Positions 36,784 to 47,464 of a stretch of 64,000 bases of DNA are shown one piece after another. The stretch is from Mesodorylaimus sp. YZB2_4. Lineage: Eukaryota > Nematoda > Enoplea > Dorylaimida > Dorylaimidae. Position numbers and translations under genes: made by a program. The stretch spans positions 186,001 through 250,000 of the forward strand of contig JASANH010001725.1 in assembly GCA_030248295.1 (NCBI GenBank), written 5' to 3'. The notes beneath the pieces are model-generated. The model was given only the letters and a program-made list of their open reading frames with translations, had not been told where the DNA came from and did no database searches. Each line of letters begins with the position of its first letter. Positions within the stretch are counted from its first letter, which is position 1.

Positions 36784-37748
36784 TCCGACTCTCGACCAAC
36801 ACGCGAACACACCAACCGCCCGTCCTCGACGATAGCACGCGCGTGAAATGACCAGCACCTGCTTTCCCTGTACAGCAGATCTACTATGCCGAGTGTAAAG
36901 CCTGCACTACACTGCTTTCTATATAGTGTATCGGACAAAGGTCACTTCATCACAGCGAGAGCCGAAATGTTAGATTCAAGCTTCACCTAGCTCAGCACGA
37001 TCGAGTCATTCTGTGGCGTTAGTGTGTGTTATGGAGTCTCGACTCACGATCAGCGACACAGATAAATCAGTGTAAAGATACACGTGGAGAACATAGGGCT
37101 AGCTATTTTGGGCTGCTTTTCTTAGTTCATAGGTTCCTGAAGCCAAAAGGCATCAATGTCAGACATGTATGATAATAGTTGGCAGGGCTACCCACTTGCG
37201 GTGACGAGTAGATATACCGTCTAGGAAATTATGATGACAGAAAAAAGGGGCCAGATGCCACCGCATGCACACCACCACTGCTGGTCTTGAAAAAGGTCTT
37301 TTTCACCTAAAAGATGATACATCTACAATAGTTTCTGATCTGCATGTCGCCACAGTATGGGATATGTATGTGCGTATTAGTGGCGGCTTATCAAGGGGCA
37401 TATTTGGGGGAAGACATAATCGAACATGTACTGTAGACATTTTCGGACATGGCTAGGCTTCCTGATATTACTTTAGACCCATATCATTTATCTGTACATT
37501 TACACTCGTACAGTGGATGAATTTTTTTATAAATCGAGCACTTTAAAAAATGATTCTAAGGTTAGATGTCATTGGACACTAGGAATCCAGCGAAACAATC
37601 GTGTTCAGTAACACTGCGATGTGATGCAACGAGCTCACAGTATCCTCCCCGGGGTGCCATCACGTTTACTTTCTTATTCTGAGCACACAGAAAATGGCTA
37701 AGGAAAAGTGAGCGTAATCAATCTGCTGGTCACTTTCATGAAGGAATG
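36784..37748. other. intergenic, no gene recognised
   Basis: Between the TTBK start and the TMEM200 end, both on minus. It should contain the kinase promoter and the TMEM200 3' UTR. Nothing else is supported. Confidence 0.5.
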
Positions 37749-39863
37749 CTAAAGTTTATGCTGGTTGCTCAAGTAGTTAGCATTCATTTCTTTCCAGTCC
37801 TTGCATAAACCCGTTTGATCTCCCTGGCCTTCACTGCCCATCTCGTCCTTATGTTGGAAGTCCAAGGTGGACTGTGCCTGACCATTGCCAGACGAGGCGA
37901 TCTGGCGTAAATTCTCGGCCAAGAATACACTGTCGTAGAGTTTCTTATCGGTGGGATCAGTGGTGGGTTTGGGATCAGTTAAACAGTAGTCGGGTGAAGG
38001 GAGAGAGGGTGGGAGAGGTTGCGCATTGGAGAAGGTATTGTAGGCGCGGATGGGTGTACACGAGGCCAAGTTGAAGTTGAACAGATCGACGGACTCTCCC
38101 GGCTCCTCGTCGACATCCATCACAGTCACGTAGGACCCGCTGATCGATCGATCGTGGTCGGGTGAATGGGGAAGGGAAGGAACCGGTGGATGGTTGGAGG
38201 GCGATAAAATCGACTGCGACTTGGCGTGATCCTTTTGCATGACAGAGCCTGGTGTGTCTGGGGTGACACTCATGGGTGAGAAGAGTTCCAAGGCGTCGGG
38301 AGCGATCACGGGAGCTAGGAGATGAGTGGGTTCGAATTCTTGGAATGTGGTGGAAGATGTGCTCGGGTTGATAAAATGTGAATCGCATGTGAGAGGCACT
38401 TGCGAGAAAGGGGTGACCGATGAGCTGGACTGGCTTAGGCCTCTTTCGATCGAGCTGGTAGCCAATCGATGGTAACTCGGACTGGCGTCACCGGCGTGGT
38501 GCACTTCGGCGGCCACAACATTTTTGCGGGGTGCCATTTCTTCTGATCGAAAGTTCCTACTGCAAGAGTGTACCATTTTAGCTGAGGCAGGAGCATCCAG
38601 GGAGGCGCTACGGCAACCATCATCCGAGGCCTCCTTCAGCTGCCCGTCCGCTGTCTGGTGAATTCGACGAGTAAGTCTATCTTCGACCAGCCGACTCTGG
38701 TCCTCCAGGAATCGTTGCAGCAAAGCTCTCTCGTCGGGCTTTCTGACCAGGTTATCGATACACGAGGTGGATGGAAACTTGCACCCCACTTCTGCTTCAC
38801 ACCTCGGCCCACCGTTCTTCGACCAGGTCAGAGTGGTCGTGGTTGTGCCCGAAGGACCCGAGTCTGTGTCTGGTTTGCTCGTCGTCTTCGAATCGTCCCT
38901 GGTAAAAGATCGGTTCAAGACACTGCTGCCAGTCGATGATTGGGTGTGAGTTCCAATGGACCCGTTGCCAGTCGGCACAGCCACCAGTTCGGCCGGCTGA
39001 TAAGTGGCCGGTTTTGACATAATCTCCGGTTTAAGGGCTGGTTTTAGAGGAGCTGATTCTTTCTTTCGACCGGGTTTTTCCAGTTGCATAGTGTCGTCTG
39101 TTGAGGTTGCAGTCTGAAGTATGGACGGCTTTAGTGCTGATGGTGCCGGGGGCGCTGGCGGCCCTTTGTTGATAGTATTCATTCGACTGAGCGGGGCTCG
39201 CTCGGCTTCCAATTGAGCTTGTATTCTCGCCTGCCGATCCCTAGTCTCCAAGGTGGTAACACAGGCCATCATAAGTACGAATGCCCCAGCCCCCATCACT
39301 ACCGGGCCGATGTAAGTAAGGCTCTGGAACTGCAATTTCTTGGACGGGTTCACACTGGTGGCGGTCACATTGTCTGCTAGTGTCACTGATTCCATGGCGA
39401 AGTACTCGTTATAGTAGCCGATAGTGCACATAGCGGCGCCCAGCAGGACCATCAGAGCGCCGAAAACAACGGCCCTGCAGGCAGCCCAAAATGTCCTTCT
39501 GCTGAATGCCCGTTTGACCAGTACCTTCTTTTTTTCATCTTGCTCCTCTTGTTTCTTTTGTGTAGGTGAGGACGGGGGTGGTTTGCTGGCCTGATCCATG
39601 GGGGCTTGGTGTTCCAGGTCGCTGTCGTCGACGTCGATGATCTGGGCCAATTGCGACTGTCGCAATGGCGATGGGCGATACAAGGTCGGGAGAGGGACTG
39701 AGTTTGAGTTTCTCCTATTCCCGTCGCTGTTACATCGTCTCACTGACTGCTTTCGGTAGTAGTCGTAGTGAGCTGTCGGCGACTGGCCTTGGCTGTAGCT
39801 CTTGCTCAAATCGGATAGGTTCATACGGCCGATTCCGAGGGCCACGCCCCGACCGGCAAGCAT
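37749..39863 (-). CDS. TMEM200-family transmembrane protein, intronless
   Basis: One uninterrupted frame of 704 residues. Two membrane segments stand close together: about 126-150 (FWAACRAVVFGALMVLLGAA) and about 182-205 (LTYIGPVVMGAGAFVLMMAC), separated by a short loop with one NVT sequon, and followed by ETRDRQARI. The paired segments with YIGPVVMG and a charged post-membrane word are the TMEM200 hallmark; the family's function is poorly known. The N-terminal 120 residues and the C-terminal 500 residues are Ser/Pro/Thr-rich and probably disordered. The second Met (residue 14) is an alternative start. The gene is far longer than its conserved core. A spliced 5' UTR cannot be excluded. Confidence 0.8.
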   Translation of the reverse strand: MLAGRGVALGIGRMNLSDLSKSYSQGQSPTAHYDYYRKQSVRRCNSDGNRRNSNSVPLPTLYRPSPLRQSQLAQIIDVDDSDLEHQAPMDQASKPPPSSPTQKKQEEQDEKKKVLVKRAFSRRTFWAACRAVVFGALMVLLGAAMCTIGYYNEYFAMESVTLADNVTATSVNPSKKLQFQSLTYIGPVVMGAGAFVLMMACVTTLETRDRQARIQAQLEAERAPLSRMNTINKGPPAPPAPSALKPSILQTATSTDDTMQLEKPGRKKESAPLKPALKPEIMSKPATYQPAELVAVPTGNGSIGTHTQSSTGSSVLNRSFTRDDSKTTSKPDTDSGPSGTTTTTLTWSKNGGPRCEAEVGCKFPSTSCIDNLVRKPDERALLQRFLEDQSRLVEDRLTRRIHQTADGQLKEASDDGCRSASLDAPASAKMVHSCSRNFRSEEMAPRKNVVAAEVHHAGDASPSYHRLATSSIERGLSQSSSSVTPFSQVPLTCDSHFINPSTSSTTFQEFEPTHLLAPVIAPDALELFSPMSVTPDTPGSVMQKDHAKSQSILSPSNHPPVPSLPHSPDHDRSISGSYVTVMDVDEEPGESVDLFNFNLASCTPIRAYNTFSNAQPLPPSLPSPDYCLTDPKPTTDPTDKKLYDSVFLAENLRQIASSGNGQAQSTLDFQHKDEMGSEGQGDQTGLCKDWKEMNANYLSNQHKL

Positions 39864-40870
39864 TATACCGTAATCGAATTACAGACAAACCGTTCGACCG
39901 AATGTGCCCCCTAGCCGAATAAGGCAAACTCGGGCGCCGGGTTAACGAGCAGGCGCCGTTTCGGGGCAACGGCGGTATCAATTACATGAAGGTTTTTATG
40001 GACTCGTTACAAGGCCACAGTCCAGGCCCTGCCGTCAAACGAGTCTCAAAGACGGGTCTTCCCTTTTTCGACTACGTTTCGCCGCTCCTCATTGAATGAA
40101 AGAACAAAAGCAAGCTAACCGACGACCAAACGAATAAATCTCTTTCTTTTTCTTCTCTCTCCCATCTCCTCTTCCAGACGGTTGTTTCCGCCCTCCGCCT
40201 GAAAAGAACAAAACGAGCTGCGCCTCGGTAATCGAATTTTGTCAACGCACACACCAACTGCACCGACTCCCCACCCCTCTCATGTAAGAGCAACAGTTTG
40301 ATCACGCAGCAAGCTAGCACACGAGCGAGGGATACCCTTCAGGGGTTCAATTTGGACAAAGCAGCTGAGCTCAAGAAATGTTTCCAAGCACAATTGGGGG
40401 ACACAAGGGCCCACGCAGGTTGGTATTAAGATTGACTCATGGCAGTCGTCCACATCCTTTTTCGGAAGTTGGACATCATGCTTGGTTAGGTAGGATGGCT
40501 TGGACAGAGGCCAGAGGCGTGTCAGGTCTGGCGTGGCACAATGCTGTCTGGCAAATAGCCTGATCGTCATGGACATGGCCGTGGGGATTGCAGTGTAAAC
40601 GAAGCGACGCTAACGACGTGTTTGGACAGGAGCGGAGATCAGGTTAGATTAGGTACGGTTACCCGCGCTAGCCTGGCCTCTGCTCATGCACACCTGCGCC
40701 ACCAGCACACGCGGTAACTACATTCATATTGAAAAAGCTACCGGGTGATTGCGTCCCTCAATTGTGTACTCTATCTCAAACACACCTGGAAACGGCCATT
40801 CACTTTTGCCACATGATGCAGAGAATTATCGATCACACAAGTGAGGAGAGGACGAGATTTCGAAAAAAAG
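39864..40870. other. intergenic upstream of TMEM200 gene
   Basis: Presumed promoter region. Pyrimidine-rich sequence lies at 40130-40190. No coding segment is supported. Confidence 0.5.
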
Positions 40871-40871
40871 A

Positions 40872-42766
40872 TTAGTGAAGGCGAGTTACAAGAGTCAGAA
40901 GGAGTTCGTTTGCTGACTCGGACGACTCTTTACAGAGCTTTCTCACCTTGCTCCACGTTACGTGCCTAGTTACCATGGAAAATATGACGGCCCATCGGTT
41001 CAGCAAATTCAAAGACGGATACGCATTTAGCATGGTCCAGGATGAAAAAACCAAAGCGCTGACCGCTTCCACTCGGACTTGGACGTCAATGAAAAGCACG
41101 TCAATCAATTAAGGCCAGTGCGGGCTGGCCAAACTTGGACATGGCCGCGTCAAATGCTAAGGCAGTCACACGACTCGTCTTGTCAAAGAGAATGGACAAG
41201 TTGGGGCTGGAGGAGGGAGCAGTTTGAAGAAGCAATTCATCTACTAACAATAAGTGGCCCGTGTTAGGACGGGACGGGCGTCTTGTTGGAGTGCTTGTGT
41301 GAAGTTTTATAAATAAAATGTCTGTTTGTCGGTCGGCTGCCTAGTTGAAGGCCTTGTGTCCGGTTGGCTCCATCCGAATGATAGAAAGCTGAGCGCAGTC
41401 TAGGCGTGCTTACACTTTATCAGACCAGCATCCGGCCGCTGTCAAATGTGAGGCGTAAAGCAAGAAAACTTTGCTTGCCCTGGAATCGGCCTTCTCGCTA
41501 AAAGTTTCATATACTCGCTCGAGTGTGCTTGAATTGAAGAAAGCGTAAAGGCCTTCATTGATTTCTTTCATCAAAGAACTACCCTTTTTAGTCCAAAGAA
41601 CACAAGTATGTTCAGCTTGCAAGCAAACTAACAGCTTCCCACATCGTTTTGATATCAGCCTATGAATCCTTCTTCGACTCCTGAAACCTGCATTCTCCAA
41701 ACCATGCGCGCATTTCGGCTGAGTGATGATAACCTCGGCATTCCCAATTCCCCGTTACTGAATTCCTAATGGCCTCGCTTCACTGAACAGAAGCCCGTCA
41801 AGTCATGGTGAGCAACGAGGGTGACGTCGAGCGTGACTTAAAACGCACTTGGAAAAAGGGCGGAATTTGGTACTGACGAAGCGTGTGCTGCCGGAGCCGA
41901 CACAAAAGTTGTACTTACAAGAGCGGCTGGCTGTTATACAGCATCTTTTCAGAGGGGTGGTGAACTTGAAGTAGAAAGCACTATTTGTCAGCCGTCATGA
42001 GCGGGCACCGTAGTGGCTGAGCAATACAGGTACCGTGGCGATGAAGATGACGTCATAGTTGGACAGCTGTAATTAAGGCAATGTAAGTCTGAACGTGGTG
42101 CATCAACCATGCAGTCCTCCTCATCGCCATGAGGCCAAAAGTTATTGCCCCTAGCGATATACCTACATGTCCTTGACACACCCATGCACATAATGAACTG
42201 GTGACTAGTGTAAAGTGACTGCAACTCTCCAACCAACAGATTGATTTGCAGTCACTCCACTTGCAGACCCCCACTGCACTTGCATTATCCGCTTTCCTTC
42301 TCTCGTCTCTCATTCCCGTCTGTCCTTACGACATTAGCACGGCTAGTTGACGGACTAGGCTCCTCGCATGAACTTGCACAGCACTGGGGAAGACGAGCCA
42401 AAGTTCTTATTTCAGACCAGTTCTACCTGGTTATCAATCAGGTGTTGTTATTTCGGCTCTTTGACGAGAGGCCACACCCAGCTGTCGGGTGTTAAACATG
42501 TACGTGCGTGCATACGCGCCAAGTACTGATTGCAGTTGTCGGAACCCTCCATTTAGGCCTTGCACGCCTTGGAGGCACATCAAAACAGGTCTCCCAACAA
42601 AGTGACTCGGGCGCATTTGTAAAGTGCATGTGCCCTGTCGGCACCTTGCAGTATTATGTATGGAGTACGGGCACGAACTTACCCACCTCCCGTTAATGCA
42701 GATTTCAAATTTCCCGCTCTTGATTATCGGCCTATAACAACCAGGTGTTGTCTGCAAGGCTGGCAT
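40872..42766 (-). CDS. possible exons of an unrecognised gene
   Basis: Several minus-strand segments look like exons but do not join into a gene I know. About 42754-42690 (TTPGCYRPIIKSGKFEICIN) sits between a TTGCAG acceptor and a GTGGGT donor. About 42240-42160 encodes ELQSLYTSHQFIMCMGVSRTC before a GT. About 41611-41414 encodes LWTKKGSSLMKEINEGLYAF and SSTLERVYETF, ending at a GTGTAA donor; its wording recalls the second lobe of ionotropic receptors or periplasmic-type binding domains, but that is a weak resemblance. About 41100-40970 is hydrophobic. Phases between these pieces were not reconciled, so this may be chance or a decayed gene. Confidence 0.2.
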
Positions 42767-43051
42767 TAGCTGCTGCGCATGATTTCAAATGGAGTGTGTG
42801 TCGAGCAAAGTCACATCTGTTTTGTTTGCGAAGATAAATCACCTGATTCCGATGAAATTTTCCTTGTCATCTGATAGGCTCGACTACGTAACTCTGTCGT
42901 AGGCGCTGCTCGCCGCCGCAACAGCATTGTTGGCTTTCTCAATTCGGTTTGTTCCGCCGCATAGCACTTCGTCGTAGGCATTTTACTGCGGATACAATAT
43001 CATATGGAATATGAGACTATCGTATATTGGTACCCGATTTGACGTCAACAG

Positions 43052-43252
43052 TCATCGCTCAGAATAAAACGCTACGTTGAACGAAGTAGGCCGCAGTCGC
43101 TGTCGGGTGGGTACGTGTTCTTCATAGGTAAGCGTGTGATTTACAGTGCGGCTAACGCGCGCATCAGTCTGTGCCTGAAAGAGCTTTCTCGCTTTTGCTA
43201 TTTGCTGACGTAATTCACCATAGTGGCAGAACCTGGAAGATTTTGTAGTCAT
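43052..43252 (-). CDS. small basic 66-residue hypothetical protein, divergent to SGK
   Basis: An intronless frame starts MTTKSSRFCHYGELRQQIAK and ends SFNVAFYSER. It is 222 bases from the SGK start in divergent orientation, so the two could share a promoter. Its composition is protein-like (balanced, basic, one amphipathic stretch), but I recognise no family, signal peptide or membrane segment. It could also be chance. Confidence 0.3.
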   Translation of the reverse strand: MTTKSSRFCHYGELRQQIAKARKLFQAQTDARVSRTVNHTLTYEEHVPTRQRLRPTSFNVAFYSER

Positions 43253-43411
43253 CTTTTACAATGTGCATAGATTTGATTGTCACGCAATGTTTGGGGACCT
43301 AGGTTGCGCCTTGTGCACCTAAAGAACGACAGTGATAACGACCGCGTGCAGTCTAACTTCGTCACTGACTGAAGATTGTCTTCTATAACACAGTACTGTT
43401 ATTTGAGAACG

Positions 43412-43473
43412 GCCATTTTCTTTTCAGTGATTGACTACCGTAGTTTGTATGTGTTTGAATTGGCTCAACTAAA
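43412..43473 (+). promoter_or_regulatory. 3' splice acceptor upstream of the SGK start codon
   Basis: A TTTTCTTTTCAG acceptor ends at 43427, 46 bases before the ATG at 43474. No coding exon is seen upstream on the plus strand. It is a candidate spliced-leader site, or the end of a 5' UTR intron. Confidence 0.5.
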
Positions 43474-46400
43474 ATGAGCGATTCGAATCAGTCGATGACC
43501 GATTGTGAATGCCAGAATATAACCATCAGCGTTGCGAGCTGCGAAACTTGGGAACACGATAAGAAGTTTACTGTAAGGATATTTTGATTTGGAATTCCCG
43601 CTGTTTACTAAATGATTTTGTATTTAGGTGTACAAAGTGCATATGACCACATCGGCCAATACGTGGCACGTTTTACGAAGATTTCAGGAATTTCACGACT
43701 TGCATGAACAAGTATACCTGATTGCTTTCCGTCTAAATACTGCGGGTCTTGAATAGTTTTTCGTGCGCTTGGCGAGCAAACCGTAGGGGCTTTGCCAATA
43801 CTCATTCAGAAACTGCATATCAAATCATACGATTGGACTTTCATCAGTATTCTCAACCTTTCTGTCATGGATAAGCGTGTGATTGATAGGGTTGCACTCG
43901 CGGCGGACACCGGTTTATCCGTGTTTACCTATGTCTGCGCTCTCCGCCATTCATAGCTTTCTACTTTTGGCCAACCTGATTTGATATTTTTGTCTTTTTC
44001 AGCTAAAAGCCGACTTCCCCTCTGTCCACCTGAAACTGCCCAGAAAGAAGTTATTCGGCAACTTGAATCCAAATTTTGTTGAACAGCGGCGTGCTGGCCT
44101 CGACGTTTTCGTTCAACAGATAATTGCCAGCTACGACGTGCTTCACCAGTAGGTTATTTATCCCACCATTTTATAAAGAATTATCGGTGCTTTTTGTTTT
44201 TAGCCAACGTGTCCAACAGTTTTTTATGCTGGGTCAATGTAAGAGTCGTAGTCGATCCTCTCCCGCTGATTCCAGCGGCTCGAGCACGAATTCTACAAAT
44301 GGGGACAGTGTTCGCGATCGTCAGGTACTGTGCCCTTTAACTCTTTATTTCTCGTTCGAAGATGGGTTTGGTTTCAGAGTAGTCAAGAGAACGAGCCATC
44401 GAAAAGCAGTGAGAATATTAGTTTAGGAACGACGGAACGATCCCAGTAAGAACCAACTTGAAGTACTTACGATTAGTGGGAGATCCTCGAATTTTTCTCC
44501 CTTCAGAATGAAACCGTGCGATTTTGAATTTTTCAACGTCATTGGCAAAGGAAGTTTCGGGAAGGTAAGCCTGTCTGGACATGTGTATTTACAGCTTCCG
44601 CTTTCCTCAGCGTCTGAAATTTTGTTTGCAGTTTATGTTCGCCATCCTGACCGTCTATATTTGCAGGTGTTGCTGGCGAGATACAAGGCGAATCAAAATC
44701 TTTACGCAGTCAAGGTACTGCAGAAGGATCAAATAAAACGCCGTAACGAAGTCAAGCATATTATGGCTGAACGTAACGTGCTTGTGGAGAACGTCCGCCA
44801 TCCGTTCTTGGTCGGTTTACATTACAGCTTCCAAACCAAAGATAAGCTATATTTCGTTTTGGATTACGTTAATGGCGGAGAAGTAAGAGATAAACTTGGT
44901 TTTTGTTGACACTCAAATATGTGGCTCAAGTTTTTTAGCTTTATTTTCACTTACAACGAGAGAAGACATTCAATGAACAACGAGCACGCTTCTATGGAGC
45001 CGAAATCGCCAGCGCATTGGGCTACTTGCATTCCAAGAATATCATTTACAGGTAAAGCATCAATATACAGTACAGTGTATATCTATGTTTTGGGATGATC
45101 TGACTTTGTTCCTTTTGAAAACACATTCTTCAGTTTTCTTTTGTTTTTTGCATAAAGGGATTTGAAACCCGAAAATTTATTGTTGGATTCTGAGGTATTT
45201 TCTTAATTTTAGTTCAGCATTGCTTACTGCTTTTAGTTGCTAGCTGCTTTAGCTGAAGGAGTGTTCGAAAAAGTAATGTGGGTTTTTTGGTTTTAGGGGC
45301 ACGTAGTTTTGACTGATTTTGGTCTGTGCAAGGAAGGAATTCGAGAGAACGAGACAACAGGAACATTTTGTGGCACAGCGGAATACTTGGCCCCGGAAGT
45401 CATCCTCAAGCAGCAATACGACAAGGCGGTCGACTGGTGGTGCCTTGGGTCAGTGTTGTACGAAATGGTGTTTGGATTGGTAAGCCGCATTGGACTTTAC
45501 GAGGATCGCTAATTGATCATTTAGATTTTCAGCCGCCATTTTACAATCGTGATCACAAGACAATGTACGAAAATATACTGTATAAACCACTGCGGATGAG
45601 AAATACGATCTCAGGTCCGGGCAAGGAAATTTTGGCTGGGGTAAGTGGGTTGTTCTGATATGAGAGACCAACACGCCGGCAGGGTAGCTGGAACTAATCT
45701 TTCTGAACAGCACTGAGTTCTTGCGCTTAGAAATCTCTTACGCGAGGAAGCTATCCGAGGGACATTCGCTGTTTGAGTACACCCCCTCGTAGTTAGATAG
45801 ATGCGTCAGTTAGTCGCGGCACCTGTGACATTAAAACTGGCGAAATGGTACCCATAGTGTGTGCTCTGATGATGTTGTCACAACCTTTACACACTAGCGC
45901 CTGATCAGTTGTGACCGATACCAGCGCCTTACTGATACCTCGTATCAGTTGGTTGACATCGTCTTCTGTTTCAGCTTTTACAAAAAGAACGAACGAAGCG
46001 TCTGGGAGCACTGCATGATTTCGATGAGATCAGACATCATCCATTTTTCAGCACGATTGATTGGGCTCAACTAGAAGCTAGACGAATGAAGCCACCGTTC
46101 AATCCGGGAGTGGTGAGACTGAGTGCAGTAGTTATCCTTAAAATTAAGACTAACAAGCTTTCTAAATTAGATGTCACAATTCGACTTGAAGAACATTGAC
46201 AAGGAATTCTTAGCAACATCAATTCCAAGTATGTAGGTGCTCTTGTTTTATCCATGCCATGATGAACTCCTACTCAGGTGATTTCTTATTGATGCACATC
46301 GTGATGATGCTGTCGAGTGTGCCTAGTACACAAGGCATATCATCATCGTCATTTTTTGGACCCCGCTTTGGGACAAGGTCCGCTTTTCTGCACTTTTTCA

Positions 46401-46870
46401 CAAGACATATATAAATGCAAAAAATTTCAAAGATCCGTGATCTCAGTGATGAGTGAGGAAGACACTGATCAACTAGGCATACATGCAGTACCCCCTGAAA
46501 TAATTGTTTCTTTTCATAAGCAGCAGTCTGTATAGCCGACTACACATCTCGCTATTGCAATGCTTGTTTCACTGATCTGTCTTCTTTTAGATTCTGTGAT
46601 GAATGCCCTCTCTCCGATGTCCAATGTGCGCGATCAAGATTTTGATGGTTTCTCCTACATCCCATCACCAGCGTCGAAAGGGAGTGGCATCGATCCTGTA
46701 GGTTCACTGAGCGATCACCCGTGATTTTGGTGCTTTACGTTCATTCAATTGTTTTTGTCGCGTTTGCCATATGACAGATTTCAGCGGGTTCTTATTGTTC
46801 TAACGGACGCGATTTATTTTCGGAGTCGACTTACACCAATATCTGGTCAGATATCATGAATTCGTTTTAA
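43474..46870 (+). CDS. sgk-1: SGK-type AGC kinase with N-terminal PX domain (SGK3/CISK-like)
   Basis: Phosphoinositide-targeted Ser/Thr kinase acting below PI3K/PDK1/TORC2. Exons: 43474-43572, 43628-43711, 44003-44148, 44204-44324, 44378-44445, 44507-44564, 44667-44882, 44939-45051, 45158-45194, 45297-45479, 45533-45640, 45975-46112, 46171-46228, 46591-46697, 46778-46870; 542 residues. The PX domain (about 18-115) has the lipid-binding words [14 protein letters not shown] and [11 protein letters not shown] Ser-rich linker follows. Kinase: GKGSFGKV 186-193, Lys208, YRDLKPEN with Asp303, DFG Asp321, activation loop [12 protein letters not shown] with candidate PDK1-site Thr337. The hydrophobic motif DFDGFSY puts the TORC2-site Ser at 498. 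Odd points: Ala replaces the usual Pro in TFCGTPEYLAPE, one acceptor is CATAAAG (exon at 45158), and about 40 residues extend past the hydrophobic motif, over the last two exons. Confidence 0.92.
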
Positions 46871-47464
46871 GTCAAGGCTGCTTGAACTTAAGTGGTGCAC
46901 TGTCAGCCGATATGGCCTGGAGCTAGCATTTCTTTTGCCAGATCAATGAGAGCGAAGATCGCGAAGAGCGAAGTCTCCCCGTGAGGAGGTGGCCATTAAA
47001 AAGTGTGTTGCAGGGGCTACTGTAATTCGGTTCAACTCAGCTCGGCTGGCCCCGCGCACTCTATTTGGGAGTGTGAAACCCATGTGAGCTGAACGGGTCA
47101 CCCTGCATAACCGAATACAGAACTCTGATTTCGAATAGGATGATATCTAATAACGTTTGAAACGCTGAGCAAGAGGTTGGTTTTTAGTAAGGCACCAGAT
47201 AAATACTTTCTGGCGTGTGGAATACTCCGAGCCTCTTGGAAAGTGTGTTTGGATGTTGACCATTTATCACCCAGCAATACTAATTCTTTTGTGATCAGAA
47301 AGTGATTGGGTTGAGTCATCTTTTGGGGGTCAAGTACCGCCTTCGGGCTGGGTGCGCTTTCAGTCATTTTTTCCGATCTGTTCCGTCTTTTGGATTCATG
47401 TCTTGTCTGAGTGTCAAGTCATAGTTACTTCGATTGGTTTTCTGTGGGATCGCTGTACGGGATA
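46871..47464. other. intergenic 3' of SGK
   Basis: Presumed SGK 3' UTR and spacer. No gene or repeat is identified before the inverted-repeat element that begins at 47465. Confidence 0.5.

Noticed and set aside
45793..46011. 72-codon minus-strand frame in an SGK intron
   Set aside because: Overlaps the exon at 45975 in antisense and has no recognisable features.
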